Origin: Oscillibacter valericigenes
Lineage (GTDB): Bacteria > Bacillota > Clostridia > Oscillospirales > Oscillospiraceae
Direction of reading: 5' to 3'
DNA length: 64,000 nt
NCBI RefSeq assembly: GCF_021531315.1
Contig: NZ_JAFBIQ010000006.1
Location: 32,947 to 96,946 of the forward strand
Shown here: one piece after another, positions 18,822-26,644 of the stretch
How the letters are laid out: each line of letters starts with the position of its first letter
Position numbering within the stretch: position 1 is the first letter of the stretch
Notes under the pieces: model-generated
Told to the model about the DNA's origin: nothing
The model's database searches: none
The model's input: the letters and a program-made list of their open reading frames with translations, nothing else
Translations under genes and position numbers: made by a program

Positions 18822-20165
18822 TTAATACTCGCGGTGATTGAGGTCGCCCCAGAGTTTCTTCGCGGCCTCGAGGATGTGGGCGTTCTCCGCCTCCTCGTCG
18901 ATGCCCACCAGCTGACGATCCAGCATGAGGGTCTTACCGGCGGCGATGGTGGTCTGGCACTGACGGCCCGTCATGCCGAAGATCATGTGGCCGTCGATAT
19001 TCTCGTCGGAGAAGGGGGTGTAGGGCTTGTAGTCCATCACGATGATGTCCGCCGCGGCCCCGGCCTTCAAAACGCCCAGCGTATCGGGGAAGTACTTCTC
19101 GCCGATCTTGGCGTTGTTCTTAAAGAGCATATCCGTGACCTCGCACCAGCCGACATTGGGCAGGCAGTTCTGGCTCCGCTGGGAGCAGAGGGCCACCTTG
19201 AGGGATTCGAGCATATCGTTGGTGTAGGCGTCGGTGCCCATGCCCAGCAGGATGCCCCGCTTGTAGAGCTGGAGCACCGGGCAGATGCCGATGGCGTTGC
19301 CCATGTTGGATTCCGGGTTGTTCACCACCATGGTGCCGGTCTCCTGAATGATCTCCATTTCGGCGGTGTTCACATGGATGCAGTGGCCCAGAATGGTCTT
19401 GGGGCCGAGGATGCCGTGGTCCTGCAAACGCTGGATGGGGCGGCGTCCGTAATTCTGCAAGCTGTCGTACACATCGTTCATGCCCTCGGAGACGTGGATG
19501 TGGTAGCCCGTGCGGCCGTTGTTGGCCGCGGCCATGCGGTCAAAGGTCTTGTCGGAAATGGTGAACAGCGCGTGGCCACCGAACATGGCCGAGAGCATGG
19601 GGTCCTTGTTCTTTTCGCATTCCGTGATGAAGTCGGCGTTTTCCTGGATGGCCTGCAAGCACTTTTCCTCGCCGTCCCGGTCGCTGACCTCGTAGCACAG
19701 GCAGGAGCGCAGGCCCAGACGCTTGCTTTCCTCCGCAATGGTGTGGAGGGTGCCGGGGATCTCACCGTAGCTGGCGTGGTGGTCGAAGATGGTGGTCACG
19801 CCCTGCTTGATGGAGTCGATGTAGAGGGCGATGGCGCTGGCCCGTGTGCCGTCCATCATCAGATGGCGGTCGATGGCCCACCATGTTCCGTCCAGCACCT
19901 CGTAGAAGTTGGTGGGGTTGTTGCCCACGATGGAAAGGCCCCGGGCGAGAGCGGAGTAGATGTGGGTGTGGGCGTTGATGAGGGCGGGCATGATCACGCC
20001 GCCCTTGGCGTCGATGATCTCCGCCTGCGGGTATTTGGCTCTCAGAGCGGCCTCCTCGCCGACCTCCACGATCTTCGCGCCCTCGTAGGCCACCGCGCCG
20101 TGTTCGTAGTAGCCCTGACCCTCCGGGTCGCGGGTGATAAGCCGTCCGTTGGTGATGAGCTTCAT
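18822..20165 (-). CDS. ssnA: SsnA: putative aminohydrolase of the purine-degradation cluster
   Basis: A 447-residue amidohydrolase-superfamily enzyme. The metal ligands are visible as ALINAHTHIYS (HxH), YHIHVSEG, GHCIHVN and the aspartate of MGTDAYTNDM. The layout matches SsnA, which accompanies ygfK in E. coli and in many gut anaerobes and acts on a purine-derived ring; the exact substrate is not fixed by the sequence. AAGGAGG lies eight bases before the ATG. It is the first gene of the ssnA-ygfK operon and sits behind a 170-nt structured leader with its own promoter. Some third positions are less GC-rich than in neighbouring genes. Confidence 0.9.
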   Translation of the reverse strand: MKLITNGRLITRDPEGQGYYEHGAVAYEGAKIVEVGEEAALRAKYPQAEIIDAKGGVIMPALINAHTHIYSALARGLSIVGNNPTNFYEVLDGTWWAIDRHLMMDGTRASAIALYIDSIKQGVTTIFDHHASYGEIPGTLHTIAEESKRLGLRSCLCYEVSDRDGEEKCLQAIQENADFITECEKNKDPMLSAMFGGHALFTISDKTFDRMAAANNGRTGYHIHVSEGMNDVYDSLQNYGRRPIQRLQDHGILGPKTILGHCIHVNTAEMEIIQETGTMVVNNPESNMGNAIGICPVLQLYKRGILLGMGTDAYTNDMLESLKVALCSQRSQNCLPNVGWCEVTDMLFKNNAKIGEKYFPDTLGVLKAGAAADIIVMDYKPYTPFSDENIDGHMIFGMTGRQCQTTIAAGKTLMLDRQLVGIDEEAENAHILEAAKKLWGDLNHREY

Positions 20166-20194
20166 AATGCGTTCCTCCTTGGTGTGATCGTTTT

Positions 20195-20317
20195 GACTGA
20201 TACTGCGGGGATAACAAAAGGCGCTTCAAGCGAGTCTCACTCGCCCGAAACGCCAGCGTTTCTGCCGGAGTGATAGTTTCAGCCCGTGCGCGCAGCACTT
20301 CGTTACAGCTATCAGTC
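20195..20317 (-). promoter_or_regulatory. Structured ssnA leader with terminator/antiterminator (candidate riboswitch)
   Basis: The minus-strand RNA between promoter and ssnA can form mutually exclusive helices. A compound terminator pairs 20254-20247 with 20227-20220 around an inner 6-bp hairpin (20244-20239 with 20235-20230) and is followed by UUUUGUU. An antiterminator hairpin pairs 20262-20257 with 20252-20247 and uses the same strand. At the 5' end, 20314-20309 can pair with 20276-20271 (6 bp), or 20317-20310 can pair with 20202-20195 (8 bp) just before the ribosome-binding site. I recall that a conserved 'ssnA' RNA motif upstream of such genes has been proposed from comparative genomics; whether this leader matches it is unchecked. 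Confidence 0.65.
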
Positions 20318-20332
20318 TTGGATTGTGGATTT

Positions 20333-20361
20333 ATTTTACAGGAAAGCGGGAACAATTTCAA
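20333..20361 (-). promoter_or_regulatory. Sigma-A promoter of ssnA-ygfK
   Basis: Minus strand: TTGAAA (20361-20356), 17 bp, TAAAAT (20338-20333). Transcription would begin just before the structured leader. Confidence 0.7.
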
Positions 20362-20452
20362 TGGAAATTTCGTCAAAATCCGTGAAATGACCGGCGTGAA
20401 AACGGAGAAATCGCCCTTGGATTTTTGTGCAAAGCGATAAAAAAAGAAAAAA

Positions 20453-20655
20453 GCTGCCCCGCAGCGGCCGTGCAGACCCCGTCAAACCTGCACATGAGTT
20501 GCAGGTGGGTCGCCTCTGTCCGGTTTTACTGCTTCCAACTTCCAGCCGCAAAATGCAGCCGGGAGGCCTGCAAACCACCGGAGCGTACCAGCGTCCCGTA
20601 TGACGAAATGTGGGTTTATAAAGAGCCTGTCACGCACCCCGCAGGGCAGGAGCTT
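20453..20655 (-). ncRNA. ssrS: Probable 6S RNA
   Basis: About 200 nt on the minus strand, directly after the DUF1292 gene, have no reading frame but can fold back end to end. CTGCCC near the 5' end pairs with GGGCAG near the 3' end, followed inward by GCGG/CCGC, GTGC/GCAC and GAC/GTC. The 3' half has GGCGACCCACCTGCA with a small hairpin (ACCTGCA with TGCAGGT), matching the layout of the 3' side of the 6S central bubble. A T-rich run (20452-20441) follows GCTGCGGGGCAGC as terminator. 6S RNA binds sigma-A RNA polymerase and mimics an open promoter. The assignment rests on fold and layout, not on a covariance search. Confidence 0.65.
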
Positions 20656-20941
20656 ATTCCTCTTCGTCCGCCATCAGCTGCTCCATAAAGAGGTCGTAGA
20701 CCTCGTTGAGCTCGTCCTCGTCGAGAATGTTCGAGAGCAGCTCCTCGCCGCCGATCTGCTCGCTTTTGAGAATGATGAGGCCGTATTCGTCCTCATTTTC
20801 CTCCTCGCCCTCTTCCACAACGGGGAAAAAGGCCATGTAGGTCGTGCCGTTGTGCTCGAGCGCGTCTACATATTCCAGCTCGATGTCGTTGCCCTCGTCG
20901 TCCGTCAGCGTGACGAAATTCGGGCCGTAATCTTCACTCAT
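20654..20941 (-). CDS. DUF1292 family acidic protein
   Basis: A 95-residue, strongly acidic soluble protein. FVTLTDDEGNDIELEYVDALEH, TTYMAFFPV and YGLIILKSE are the conserved blocks of DUF1292 (YrzB-like), small proteins of unknown role found throughout Firmicutes. The tail is almost entirely Asp/Glu-rich. The ATG at 20941 was chosen because GGAGGACAGCCCC precedes it; a longer frame runs through the promoter. It has its own promoter, which overlaps the opposite promoter of the penicillin-binding protein gene. The 6S RNA candidate begins at its stop codon. Confidence 0.85.
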   Translation of the reverse strand: MSEDYGPNFVTLTDDEGNDIELEYVDALEHNGTTYMAFFPVVEEGEEENEDEYGLIILKSEQIGGEELLSNILDEDELNEVYDLFMEQLMADEEE

Positions 20942-20982
20942 GGGGCTGTCCTCCTCCAAAGGATTTCCTGTTCGGTGAGTTG

Positions 20983-21011
20983 AGTATACCCCATTTTTAA
21001 GCACAATGCAA
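20983..21011 (-). promoter_or_regulatory. Sigma-A promoter of the DUF1292 gene
   Basis: Minus strand: TTGCAT (21011-21006), 17 bp, TATACT (20988-20983). Confidence 0.7.
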
Positions 21012-21013
21012 GT

Positions 21014-21042
21014 TTGACATCTGCGGGATTTTGTATTACAAT
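21014..21042 (+). promoter_or_regulatory. Sigma-A promoter of the penicillin-binding protein gene
   Basis: TTGACA at 21014-21019, 17 bp, TACAAT at 21037-21042. Its -35 box lies two bases from the -35 box of the divergent promoter, so polymerase binding at the two is probably exclusive. Confidence 0.8.
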
Positions 21043-21111
21043 AAATTATCTATCGCCAAAAGACAGCGGAGCGGAGCACCGCTTTTTCAATTCGCAAAAG
21101 GAGGTGGCGCA

Positions 21112-23769
21112 ATGGAAGGGAAACACGAAGCAGCCCGTGCGCCTCAAAGAAAGCATAAAAGGAAGAGCCGGACGGGGCGGACGGTGCTGACGGTCATCGG
21201 CACGATCCTTGCCGTCGGCGTCTGCACGGCGCTGATGTTCTTCGGCATCTTTATGAAATATGTGCACACCACGCTCGAGCCGGTGCTCGATGTGGATATG
21301 AGCGCCATCATACTCAACCAGAGTTCGGTCATCTATTATCAGGATAAGGGCACGGGCGAGTGGAAGGAGCTGCAGAAGATCCACGGCAGCGAGGACCGCA
21401 CGATGATCGAATACGCCGACATCCCCGACCATGTTTGGCAGGCGCTGGTGTCCATCGAGGACGAGCGCTTTTTCCAGCACCACGGCGTGGACTGGAAGTC
21501 GACGGGCAAGGCGGTGCTCACCATGCTCACCGGCGGCGGCACCCAGCGCGGCGGCTCGACCATCACCCAGCAGGTCATCAAAAACGCCACAGGCAACAAC
21601 CAGCCGACCATCAAGCGCAAGGTGACGGAGATCTTCCAGGCGCTGCGCTTTTATAAGAACTATTCGCGCGAGGAAACGCTGACCTTCTACCTCAATCTCG
21701 TCTACTTCGGCAACCGCTCCTATGGCATCCAGGCCGCCGCGGAGAACTACTTCGGCAAGGACGCCAAGGACCTGACCGTTGCCGAGGGCGCGGCCATCGT
21801 CGGCATCACGCAGTACCCCTATCTCTACGATCCCTCCCGCCGGGGCACGCTCGACAGCGGCATGACCTTCCGCGAGAAGAACAAGGAGCGTCAGGAGCTG
21901 GTGCTCTACAAGATGCACGAGCTGGGCTATCTGAACGACACAGAGTATGAGGCGGCGGTCAACGAACCGCTGGTGTTCGTGTGGGACGACAACTATACGC
22001 CCACCTCGAATGCGAAGGATCAGCTGGCGGAGTCGGTGGTCGAGGAATTCGATCCCTACCTTGTCGAGCAGGTCTTCAACGACGTGGTCGAGGCGCTGCG
22101 CCGCGAGAAAAACTACTCCGAAGAGGTCGCCCAGAGGCTGCTCTACACCGGCGGCTATCAGATCTACGCGACCATTGATCCCGAGCTGCAAAATCTCGTC
22201 GAGCAGGTGTATGCCGACACGAACAATCTGCCCTACACCTCGTCCAAGGGCGAGCAGCTCCAGTCGGGCATGACGATCATCGACAACGCTACGGGCAACA
22301 TCGTGGCGATGGCGGGGCGCATCGGTGAGCGCACAGGCAGGTTTTTGCTGAACTACGCGACCAACACACGCCCCTGCGGCAGCGCCATCAAGCCGATCGC
22401 GGCCTACGCGCCGGCGCTCGATGCCGGTGTTATCACGCCGGCAACGGTGCTCGACGACTATCCCGTAAGATTGCAGGCGGACGACAACGGCACGAAGAAG
22501 GCGTGGCCGAAGAACTCCTACAAGGGCTACAAGGGACTCATCACGCTCCAGACCGCGCTACGCGTGTCCACCAACACGACGGCGGTGCGCGTGCTCGAGC
22601 TGCTGACGCCCTCCGTGTCCTACGATTTTATGACGCAGAAACTCGGTTTCACTACGCTCGTCAACGATGACCTCAACTCTGCGGCGCTCGGCCTCGGCGG
22701 CCTGACCTACGGTGTGAATACGGTCGAGATGGCGGCGGCGTACTCCGCCTTTGCCAACAACGGCGTTTACACCAGGCCGCGCACCTATGTCGAGGTGCGC
22801 GACAACAAGGGAAACCTCGTGCTGGAGAACAAGCAGGAGTCGTGGGTGGCGATGAAGGAGTCCACTGCGTACTCGATCAACGAGCTGCTCAAAAACGTTG
22901 TGCGCAGCGGCACCGGCACCGAGGCGGCGTTTTCCGGCATGACCATCGCCGGAAAGACCGGTACGACCTCAAGAAACCATGACCGCTATTTTGTCGGCTA
23001 TACGCCGTACTACACGGCGGCGGTGTGGATCGGCTACGATCGGAACGCCAGCATCCGCGCGAGCGGCAACCCCGCCGCGCAGCTTTGGAACAAGGTCATG
23101 AGCAGGGCACATGAGGCGCTGCCCAACAAGGACTTTGAGGGCAACCGCGCCGAAATGACGCAGGTGACGGTCTGCACACGCACGGGGCTTTTGCAGGGCG
23201 CCGGCTGCGCCGATGTGCAGACGGTTTGGGTGGCGGCGAGCAACGCGCCCGCGCTGGTGTGCGACGGCCATGTGACGATGGAGCTTTGCACCGAGAGCGG
23301 GAAGCTCGCCACCGAATACTGCCCCGCGGAGTGCGTGCAGAGCGTGAACGCCATCGATTTTACCGCCGAAAATCTGACGGAGGCATGGGGCTATGAGCGC
23401 ACGCAGGTCCTCCTGCCGCTCAGTCAGGCGGAGCGCGAGGCATATCAGGCGCAGCAGGCCGCCGACCCGTCGTTTGTGATCCCGGAGGGCAAGCCCGTTC
23501 AGGCGGACGACAGCGGCAGAATACTGAGCGATCTGATGATGCTCGGCACCTGCACAGTCCACCGGTATGTTGAGCCGGAGCCGATCCCCGAGGGCGGCTA
23601 CTACGACGAGTACGGCAACTGGATCCCCGACGGCATGGGCGAGCAGGGAGAGCAGGTCGATCCCTCCGAGCCGATCGACCCGGATGCGACGGTCGGTCAG
23701 ACGGATACGGACGGCCGGACGCCGGAGGAGAGGGATTTTCTCAGCTGGCTGCTGAAAAACACTGCGTAA
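21112..23769 (+). CDS. Class A penicillin-binding protein (transglycosylase/transpeptidase)
   Basis: Polymerises and crosslinks peptidoglycan outside the membrane. The 885-residue protein has a basic cytoplasmic tail, one membrane helix (about 24-46), a GT51 domain (VSIEDERFFQHHGVDW with the catalytic Glu, then RGGSTITQQ and NLVYFGNRSYG) and a transpeptidase domain with the active-site GSAIKP, STN and GKTGTTSRN motifs. The first motif reads CGSAIKP where most class A enzymes have PGSTIKP. The C-terminal part adds several cysteines (VCTRTGLLQGAGC, ELCTESGKLATEYC) and an acidic tail. AAAGGAGGTGGCGCA precedes the ATG at 21112. Confidence 0.93.
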   Translation: MEGKHEAARAPQRKHKRKSRTGRTVLTVIGTILAVGVCTALMFFGIFMKYVHTTLEPVLDVDMSAIILNQSSVIYYQDKGTGEWKELQKIHGSEDRTMIEYADIPDHVWQALVSIEDERFFQHHGVDWKSTGKAVLTMLTGGGTQRGGSTITQQVIKNATGNNQPTIKRKVTEIFQALRFYKNYSREETLTFYLNLVYFGNRSYGIQAAAENYFGKDAKDLTVAEGAAIVGITQYPYLYDPSRRGTLDSGMTFREKNKERQELVLYKMHELGYLNDTEYEAAVNEPLVFVWDDNYTPTSNAKDQLAESVVEEFDPYLVEQVFNDVVEALRREKNYSEEVAQRLLYTGGYQIYATIDPELQNLVEQVYADTNNLPYTSSKGEQLQSGMTIIDNATGNIVAMAGRIGERTGRFLLNYATNTRPCGSAIKPIAAYAPALDAGVITPATVLDDYPVRLQADDNGTKKAWPKNSYKGYKGLITLQTALRVSTNTTAVRVLELLTPSVSYDFMTQKLGFTTLVNDDLNSAALGLGGLTYGVNTVEMAAAYSAFANNGVYTRPRTYVEVRDNKGNLVLENKQESWVAMKESTAYSINELLKNVVRSGTGTEAAFSGMTIAGKTGTTSRNHDRYFVGYTPYYTAAVWIGYDRNASIRASGNPAAQLWNKVMSRAHEALPNKDFEGNRAEMTQVTVCTRTGLLQGAGCADVQTVWVAASNAPALVCDGHVTMELCTESGKLATEYCPAECVQSVNAIDFTAENLTEAWGYERTQVLLPLSQAEREAYQAQQAADPSFVIPEGKPVQADDSGRILSDLMMLGTCTVHRYVEPEPIPEGGYYDEYGNWIPDGMGEQGEQVDPSEPIDPDATVGQTDTDGRTPEERDFLSWLLKNTA

Positions 23770-23788
23770 GCACAAAAACAGAGAAAAA

Positions 23789-23817
23789 GGAAGGCTCAGA
23801 GCGGGCCTTCCTTTTTT
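23789..23817 (+). terminator. Terminator of the penicillin-binding protein gene
   Basis: A 7-bp stem (23789-23795 with 23805-23811) is followed by six T. It overlaps the last codons of the opposing ytvI-like gene. Confidence 0.75.
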
Positions 23818-24863
23818 GTGCGCAGCACCTGCGCGACGAGCAGGAGCAGCAGCGGAAAGAGCACCATGCCCGCAACGCCGAAGGCGCGCTCGCCGAGGTA
23901 CATCGCCATGAGCGAGGCGATGGGCGGCAGCCCCGCCTGCGCGGCCATGAGCCTCGGCTCGGTGATGCTGCGCACGGTAAGCGTGCAGAGATAGAGTATA
24001 AGGAGCGCGGCCCCGCACGGCGACGAGCCGAGCAGCAGCTCAAGCGCGGCCCACGGGATCAGCACCGTGCCGGTACCGAACACAGGCAGCGCGTCCACGA
24101 GCGTGATGAGGAAGGCGGCGAGCAGGGAGAAGCGCTCGCCCAGCAGCCAGAGGCCGGCAAGGAGCTGGCAGAAGGTGAGTGTGCAGAGGATCGCCTGCGC
24201 GCGCAGCCAGCGCGCGAGCGAGTGTGTCACGCCATCGCGCCAGAAGCGCAGCCGTTCTCGTGCGTGCGGGCTCAACCGCCGCTCCGCCGCCGCGCGGAGC
24301 GTGGGATAGGAGGCGGCGAGAAAAAATACGGCGAGCAGCGTTGTCGCGGTGAAGAGCAGCAGAGCGGGCACGGCGGATGCCAGCGAACCGAGTGCCGTGA
24401 GCAGCCGCGGCGCCAGTCCGCGGAGCGCAGCACTGCCGTAGGCCGCCCAGTCGGAGAGCGCGTCGCTCAGCAGCGCGTGCAGCCAGTCGGGGCAGAGCGC
24501 GCCGTAGGCACGCAGCCGCGCCATCAGACCGTCAGCCAGCGCGGGGAGGGTATCGAGAAGTGCGGGGAGCTGGGTGAGAAAGGCGGTTGCCTCGGTGAAA
24601 AGCGCCGAGAGCAGCAGCGAGAGCAGCCCGCCGAGCAGAAAGAGCAGAAAGAGCGTGAGCAGCGCGGCGGAAAAGCCGCGCTTGAAGCGGACCGTGCGGC
24701 GCAGGAAGAGAATGGCCGGCTCCATCGCGCGCGCCGCGGCGAGGGCGAGCAGGAAGGGCAGCAGCCACCAGAGCAGATAGCGGAAAAAGAAGTAGAGCGC
24801 GGCGGCGAGCACGGCGTAATAGGCGGCGGTGAGCAGAAAGTCCTTTTTTTGTTCGCTTTGCAA
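23796..24863 (-). CDS. ytvI: AI-2E family / YtvI-type sporulation membrane protein
   Basis: A 355-residue membrane protein rich in Leu and Ala with about eight hydrophobic segments. The layout (two N-terminal helix pairs, a soluble middle, then a C-terminal four-helix block with DALPVFGTGTVLIPWA and EPRLMAAQAGLPPIASL) matches the AI-2E/PerM family. Length and composition fit the sporulation integral membrane protein YtvI found in spore formers. The transported substrate, if any, is unknown. Start: TTG at 24863, preceded by GGAGGG with eight bases spacing. Confidence 0.7.
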   Translation of the reverse strand: MQSEQKKDFLLTAAYYAVLAAALYFFFRYLLWWLLPFLLALAAARAMEPAILFLRRTVRFKRGFSAALLTLFLLFLLGGLLSLLLSALFTEATAFLTQLPALLDTLPALADGLMARLRAYGALCPDWLHALLSDALSDWAAYGSAALRGLAPRLLTALGSLASAVPALLLFTATTLLAVFFLAASYPTLRAAAERRLSPHARERLRFWRDGVTHSLARWLRAQAILCTLTFCQLLAGLWLLGERFSLLAAFLITLVDALPVFGTGTVLIPWAALELLLGSSPCGAALLILYLCTLTVRSITEPRLMAAQAGLPPIASLMAMYLGERAFGVAGMVLFPLLLLLVAQVLRTKKEGPL

Positions 24864-24907
24864 AAAGACAGCCCTCCCTCCAACGGAATGTTTTGGGAAA
24901 GAAATAC

Positions 24908-24936
24908 TTGTTTCCTATCAAAAAGTATGGTACAAT
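24908..24936 (+). promoter_or_regulatory. Sigma-A promoter of the ACT-domain gene
   Basis: TTGTTT at 24908-24913, 17 bp, TACAAT at 24931-24936. Confidence 0.65.
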
Positions 24937-24978
24937 GCGTCTATATAAAGACAAATGACCGCGAGAGGAAAACAAACT

Positions 24979-25419
24979 ATGGGAACAAAGACAAAATTCT
25001 ATCTGGTCGCGGCGGACGCGCTGCCGGAGATCTTTCTCAAGGTGGCCGAGGCCAAGCGGATGCTCCACGCGGGCGAAGTGAACACGGCGGGCGAGGCCGC
25101 ACGGCAGGTCGGCATCAGCCGCAGCGCCTTTTATAAGTACCGCGACAGCGTCCAGCCCTTCAACGACATGAAGACCGGCCGCATCATCACCTTCTACGCC
25201 CTGCTCAAGGATAATCCCGGCGTGCTGAGCAATGTTCTTTCTATTTTTGCCGGCTCGGGCGCAAATATACTCACCATCAACCAGAGCATTCCGACGAACG
25301 GCTGCGCCGCCGTGACCATCTCGGCGGAGACGAGCGATATGCGCGAATCGCTCGAGGAGCTCATCGCAAGCGCCGCGGAGACGGCGGGCGTGGTGAAGTT
25401 TGAGATCCTTGCGGGCTGA
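24979..25419 (+). CDS. ACT domain-containing protein (PheB type)
   Basis: A 146-residue protein. Residues 1-65 carry a helix-turn-helix-like segment (AGEAARQVGISRSAFYKYRD), and residues 72-146 form an ACT domain starting with IITFYALLKDNPGVLSNVL, which in this fold binds amino acids. Stand-alone proteins of this type (named PheB or UPF0735 in Firmicutes) are found beside aspartate-family genes, and here an aspartokinase follows. It is likely an amino-acid-responsive regulator; the ligand is unknown. The ATG at 24979 was preferred because AGAGG precedes it and the sequence KTKFYLVAADALPE is the usual family N-terminus. Confidence 0.85.
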   Translation: MGTKTKFYLVAADALPEIFLKVAEAKRMLHAGEVNTAGEAARQVGISRSAFYKYRDSVQPFNDMKTGRIITFYALLKDNPGVLSNVLSIFAGSGANILTINQSIPTNGCAAVTISAETSDMRESLEELIASAAETAGVVKFEILAG

Positions 25420-25444
25420 ACCCGCGCGGCGCATAGGGCATACA

Positions 25445-25485
25445 ATGAGTCAGCAGACTGCTTGCAGTTTGCCGACTCATTTTTT
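25445..25485 (+). terminator. Terminator or attenuator between ACT-domain gene and aspartokinase
   Basis: A 16-bp stem with one mismatch and one wobble (25445-25460 with 25465-25480) is followed by a six-T run ending at 25485. No promoter is visible between it and the aspartokinase start at 25508, so the kinase may depend on read-through. Confidence 0.8.
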
Positions 25486-25507
25486 CTGCATAGAGAAGGG
25501 GGCTGCT

Positions 25508-26488
25508 ATGAGCCTTATCGTACAGAAATTCGGCGGCAGCAGCGTGCGGGACCGCGAGCGGCTGCTGCGCGCCATGACTATTGTGAAAAGGGCGTGGGAG
25601 CAGGGGGACGAGGTGGTCGTTGTGCTCAGCGCGCAGGGCGACACGACCGACGCGCTGCTCTCCCGCGCCTGTGAGTTGAGCGACGCGCCGCCGCCGCGGG
25701 AGCTGGACGCGCTTTTGGCTACGGGGGAAACGGCGAGCGTAGCCCTCGGTGCCATCGCGCTCCATGCGCTCGGCGTGCCGGCGGTGTCGCTCTCCGGCTG
25801 GCAGGTGCCGCTGCGGACAAACGGCGCCCACGGCGGCGCGAATGTGCGCGGCGCGGACACTGCACGGATCCGGCGGGAGCTTGCGGCGGGGCGGGTGGTG
25901 CTCGTCGCAGGCTTTCAGGGGATGGACGCGGCGGGGGATGTCACCACGCTCGGCCGCGGCGGCAGTGATACCAGCGCCGTGGCGCTCGCGGCCTTTCTCA
26001 ACGCGGCACGCTGTATTATTTATACCGATGTGGACGGCGTTTATACCACCGACCCACGCGTCTGCCCGACCGCGCGGCGGCTCGCCGCGATCTCCTGTGA
26101 CCAGATGCTCCGCCTTGCCGCAAACGGTGCGCAGGTGCTCCATGACCGTTCGGTCGCGCTGGCGATGCGCCATGGCGTGACGGTCGAGGTGCGCGCGTGC
26201 GGGGAGAAGAGCGTCGGCACGCTTGTCGTGCCAACGGCGGAGAGCGAGGAGATCACAGGTGTCACACGCTCGCGCGACGGGGATCTCACGCGCGTGACGG
26301 TTATCGGACGCGCCCTGCCCTCACACGCGGCGGAGAGCGCCGCGCGTGAGGCGCTGGAGACGGCTGGCATCGCCGTTCTCGGCGTGGAGACAGGGGAGCA
26401 AAGGCTTTCGCTGCGGGTGGACAGCACCGCCGCCGACGCGGCGCTCCGCGCCGTACACGACGCGCTGCTGCCAGCTATGGAAAAGTAG
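25508..26488 (+). CDS. Aspartokinase, short form with a single ACT domain
   Basis: Phosphorylates aspartate, the first step to lysine, threonine and methionine. The kinase domain is complete: VQKFGGSSVRDRERL at the start, LLATGETASVALGAI, GRGGSDTSAVALAA and YTDVDGVYTTDPR. Most monofunctional aspartokinases are about 400 residues with two C-terminal ACT domains; this one is 326 and has room for only one after EITGVTRSRD, the remaining part resembling the second ACT domain (LTRVTVIG to AVHDALL). Feedback control by lysine or threonine may therefore differ. A separate ACT-domain protein is encoded just upstream. GAAGGGGGCTGCT precedes the ATG. Confidence 0.88.
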   Translation: MSLIVQKFGGSSVRDRERLLRAMTIVKRAWEQGDEVVVVLSAQGDTTDALLSRACELSDAPPPRELDALLATGETASVALGAIALHALGVPAVSLSGWQVPLRTNGAHGGANVRGADTARIRRELAAGRVVLVAGFQGMDAAGDVTTLGRGGSDTSAVALAAFLNAARCIIYTDVDGVYTTDPRVCPTARRLAAISCDQMLRLAANGAQVLHDRSVALAMRHGVTVEVRACGEKSVGTLVVPTAESEEITGVTRSRDGDLTRVTVIGRALPSHAAESAAREALETAGIAVLGVETGEQRLSLRVDSTAADAALRAVHDALLPAMEK

Positions 26489-26491
26489 ATA

Positions 26492-26537
26492 CCGCGCACA
26501 AGAAAGTCCGGCGCGAGCCGGACTTTCTTGTGCGCGG
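26492..26537. terminator. Long perfect hairpin after aspartokinase
   Basis: A perfect 21-bp stem (26492-26512 with 26517-26537) with loop GCGA. The T-rich part (CTTTCTTGTG) lies inside the stem, not after it. A shorter inner terminator with that T-rich tail is the likely functional form, readable from both strands. Confidence 0.7.
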
Positions 26538-26547
26538 AAAACTGCCG

Positions 26548-26576
26548 TTGCAATTCCGTGGAAAGTGTGCTATCCT
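26548..26576 (+). promoter_or_regulatory. Sigma-A promoter of the CNNM/HlyC-type gene
   Basis: TTGCAA at 26548-26553, 17 bp, TATCCT at 26571-26576. Confidence 0.6.
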
Positions 26577-26644
26577 ATGCTAAACTGGTCTGCGCTGCCG
26601 CGGCAGTCAATCTCAACAGACCGGATACTTAGGAGGTTATCTAC

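Noticed and set aside
20195..20317. Purine or guanidine riboswitch upstream of ssnA
   Set aside because: The conserved loop sequences of those aptamers are absent; I kept only the neutral call of structured leader.
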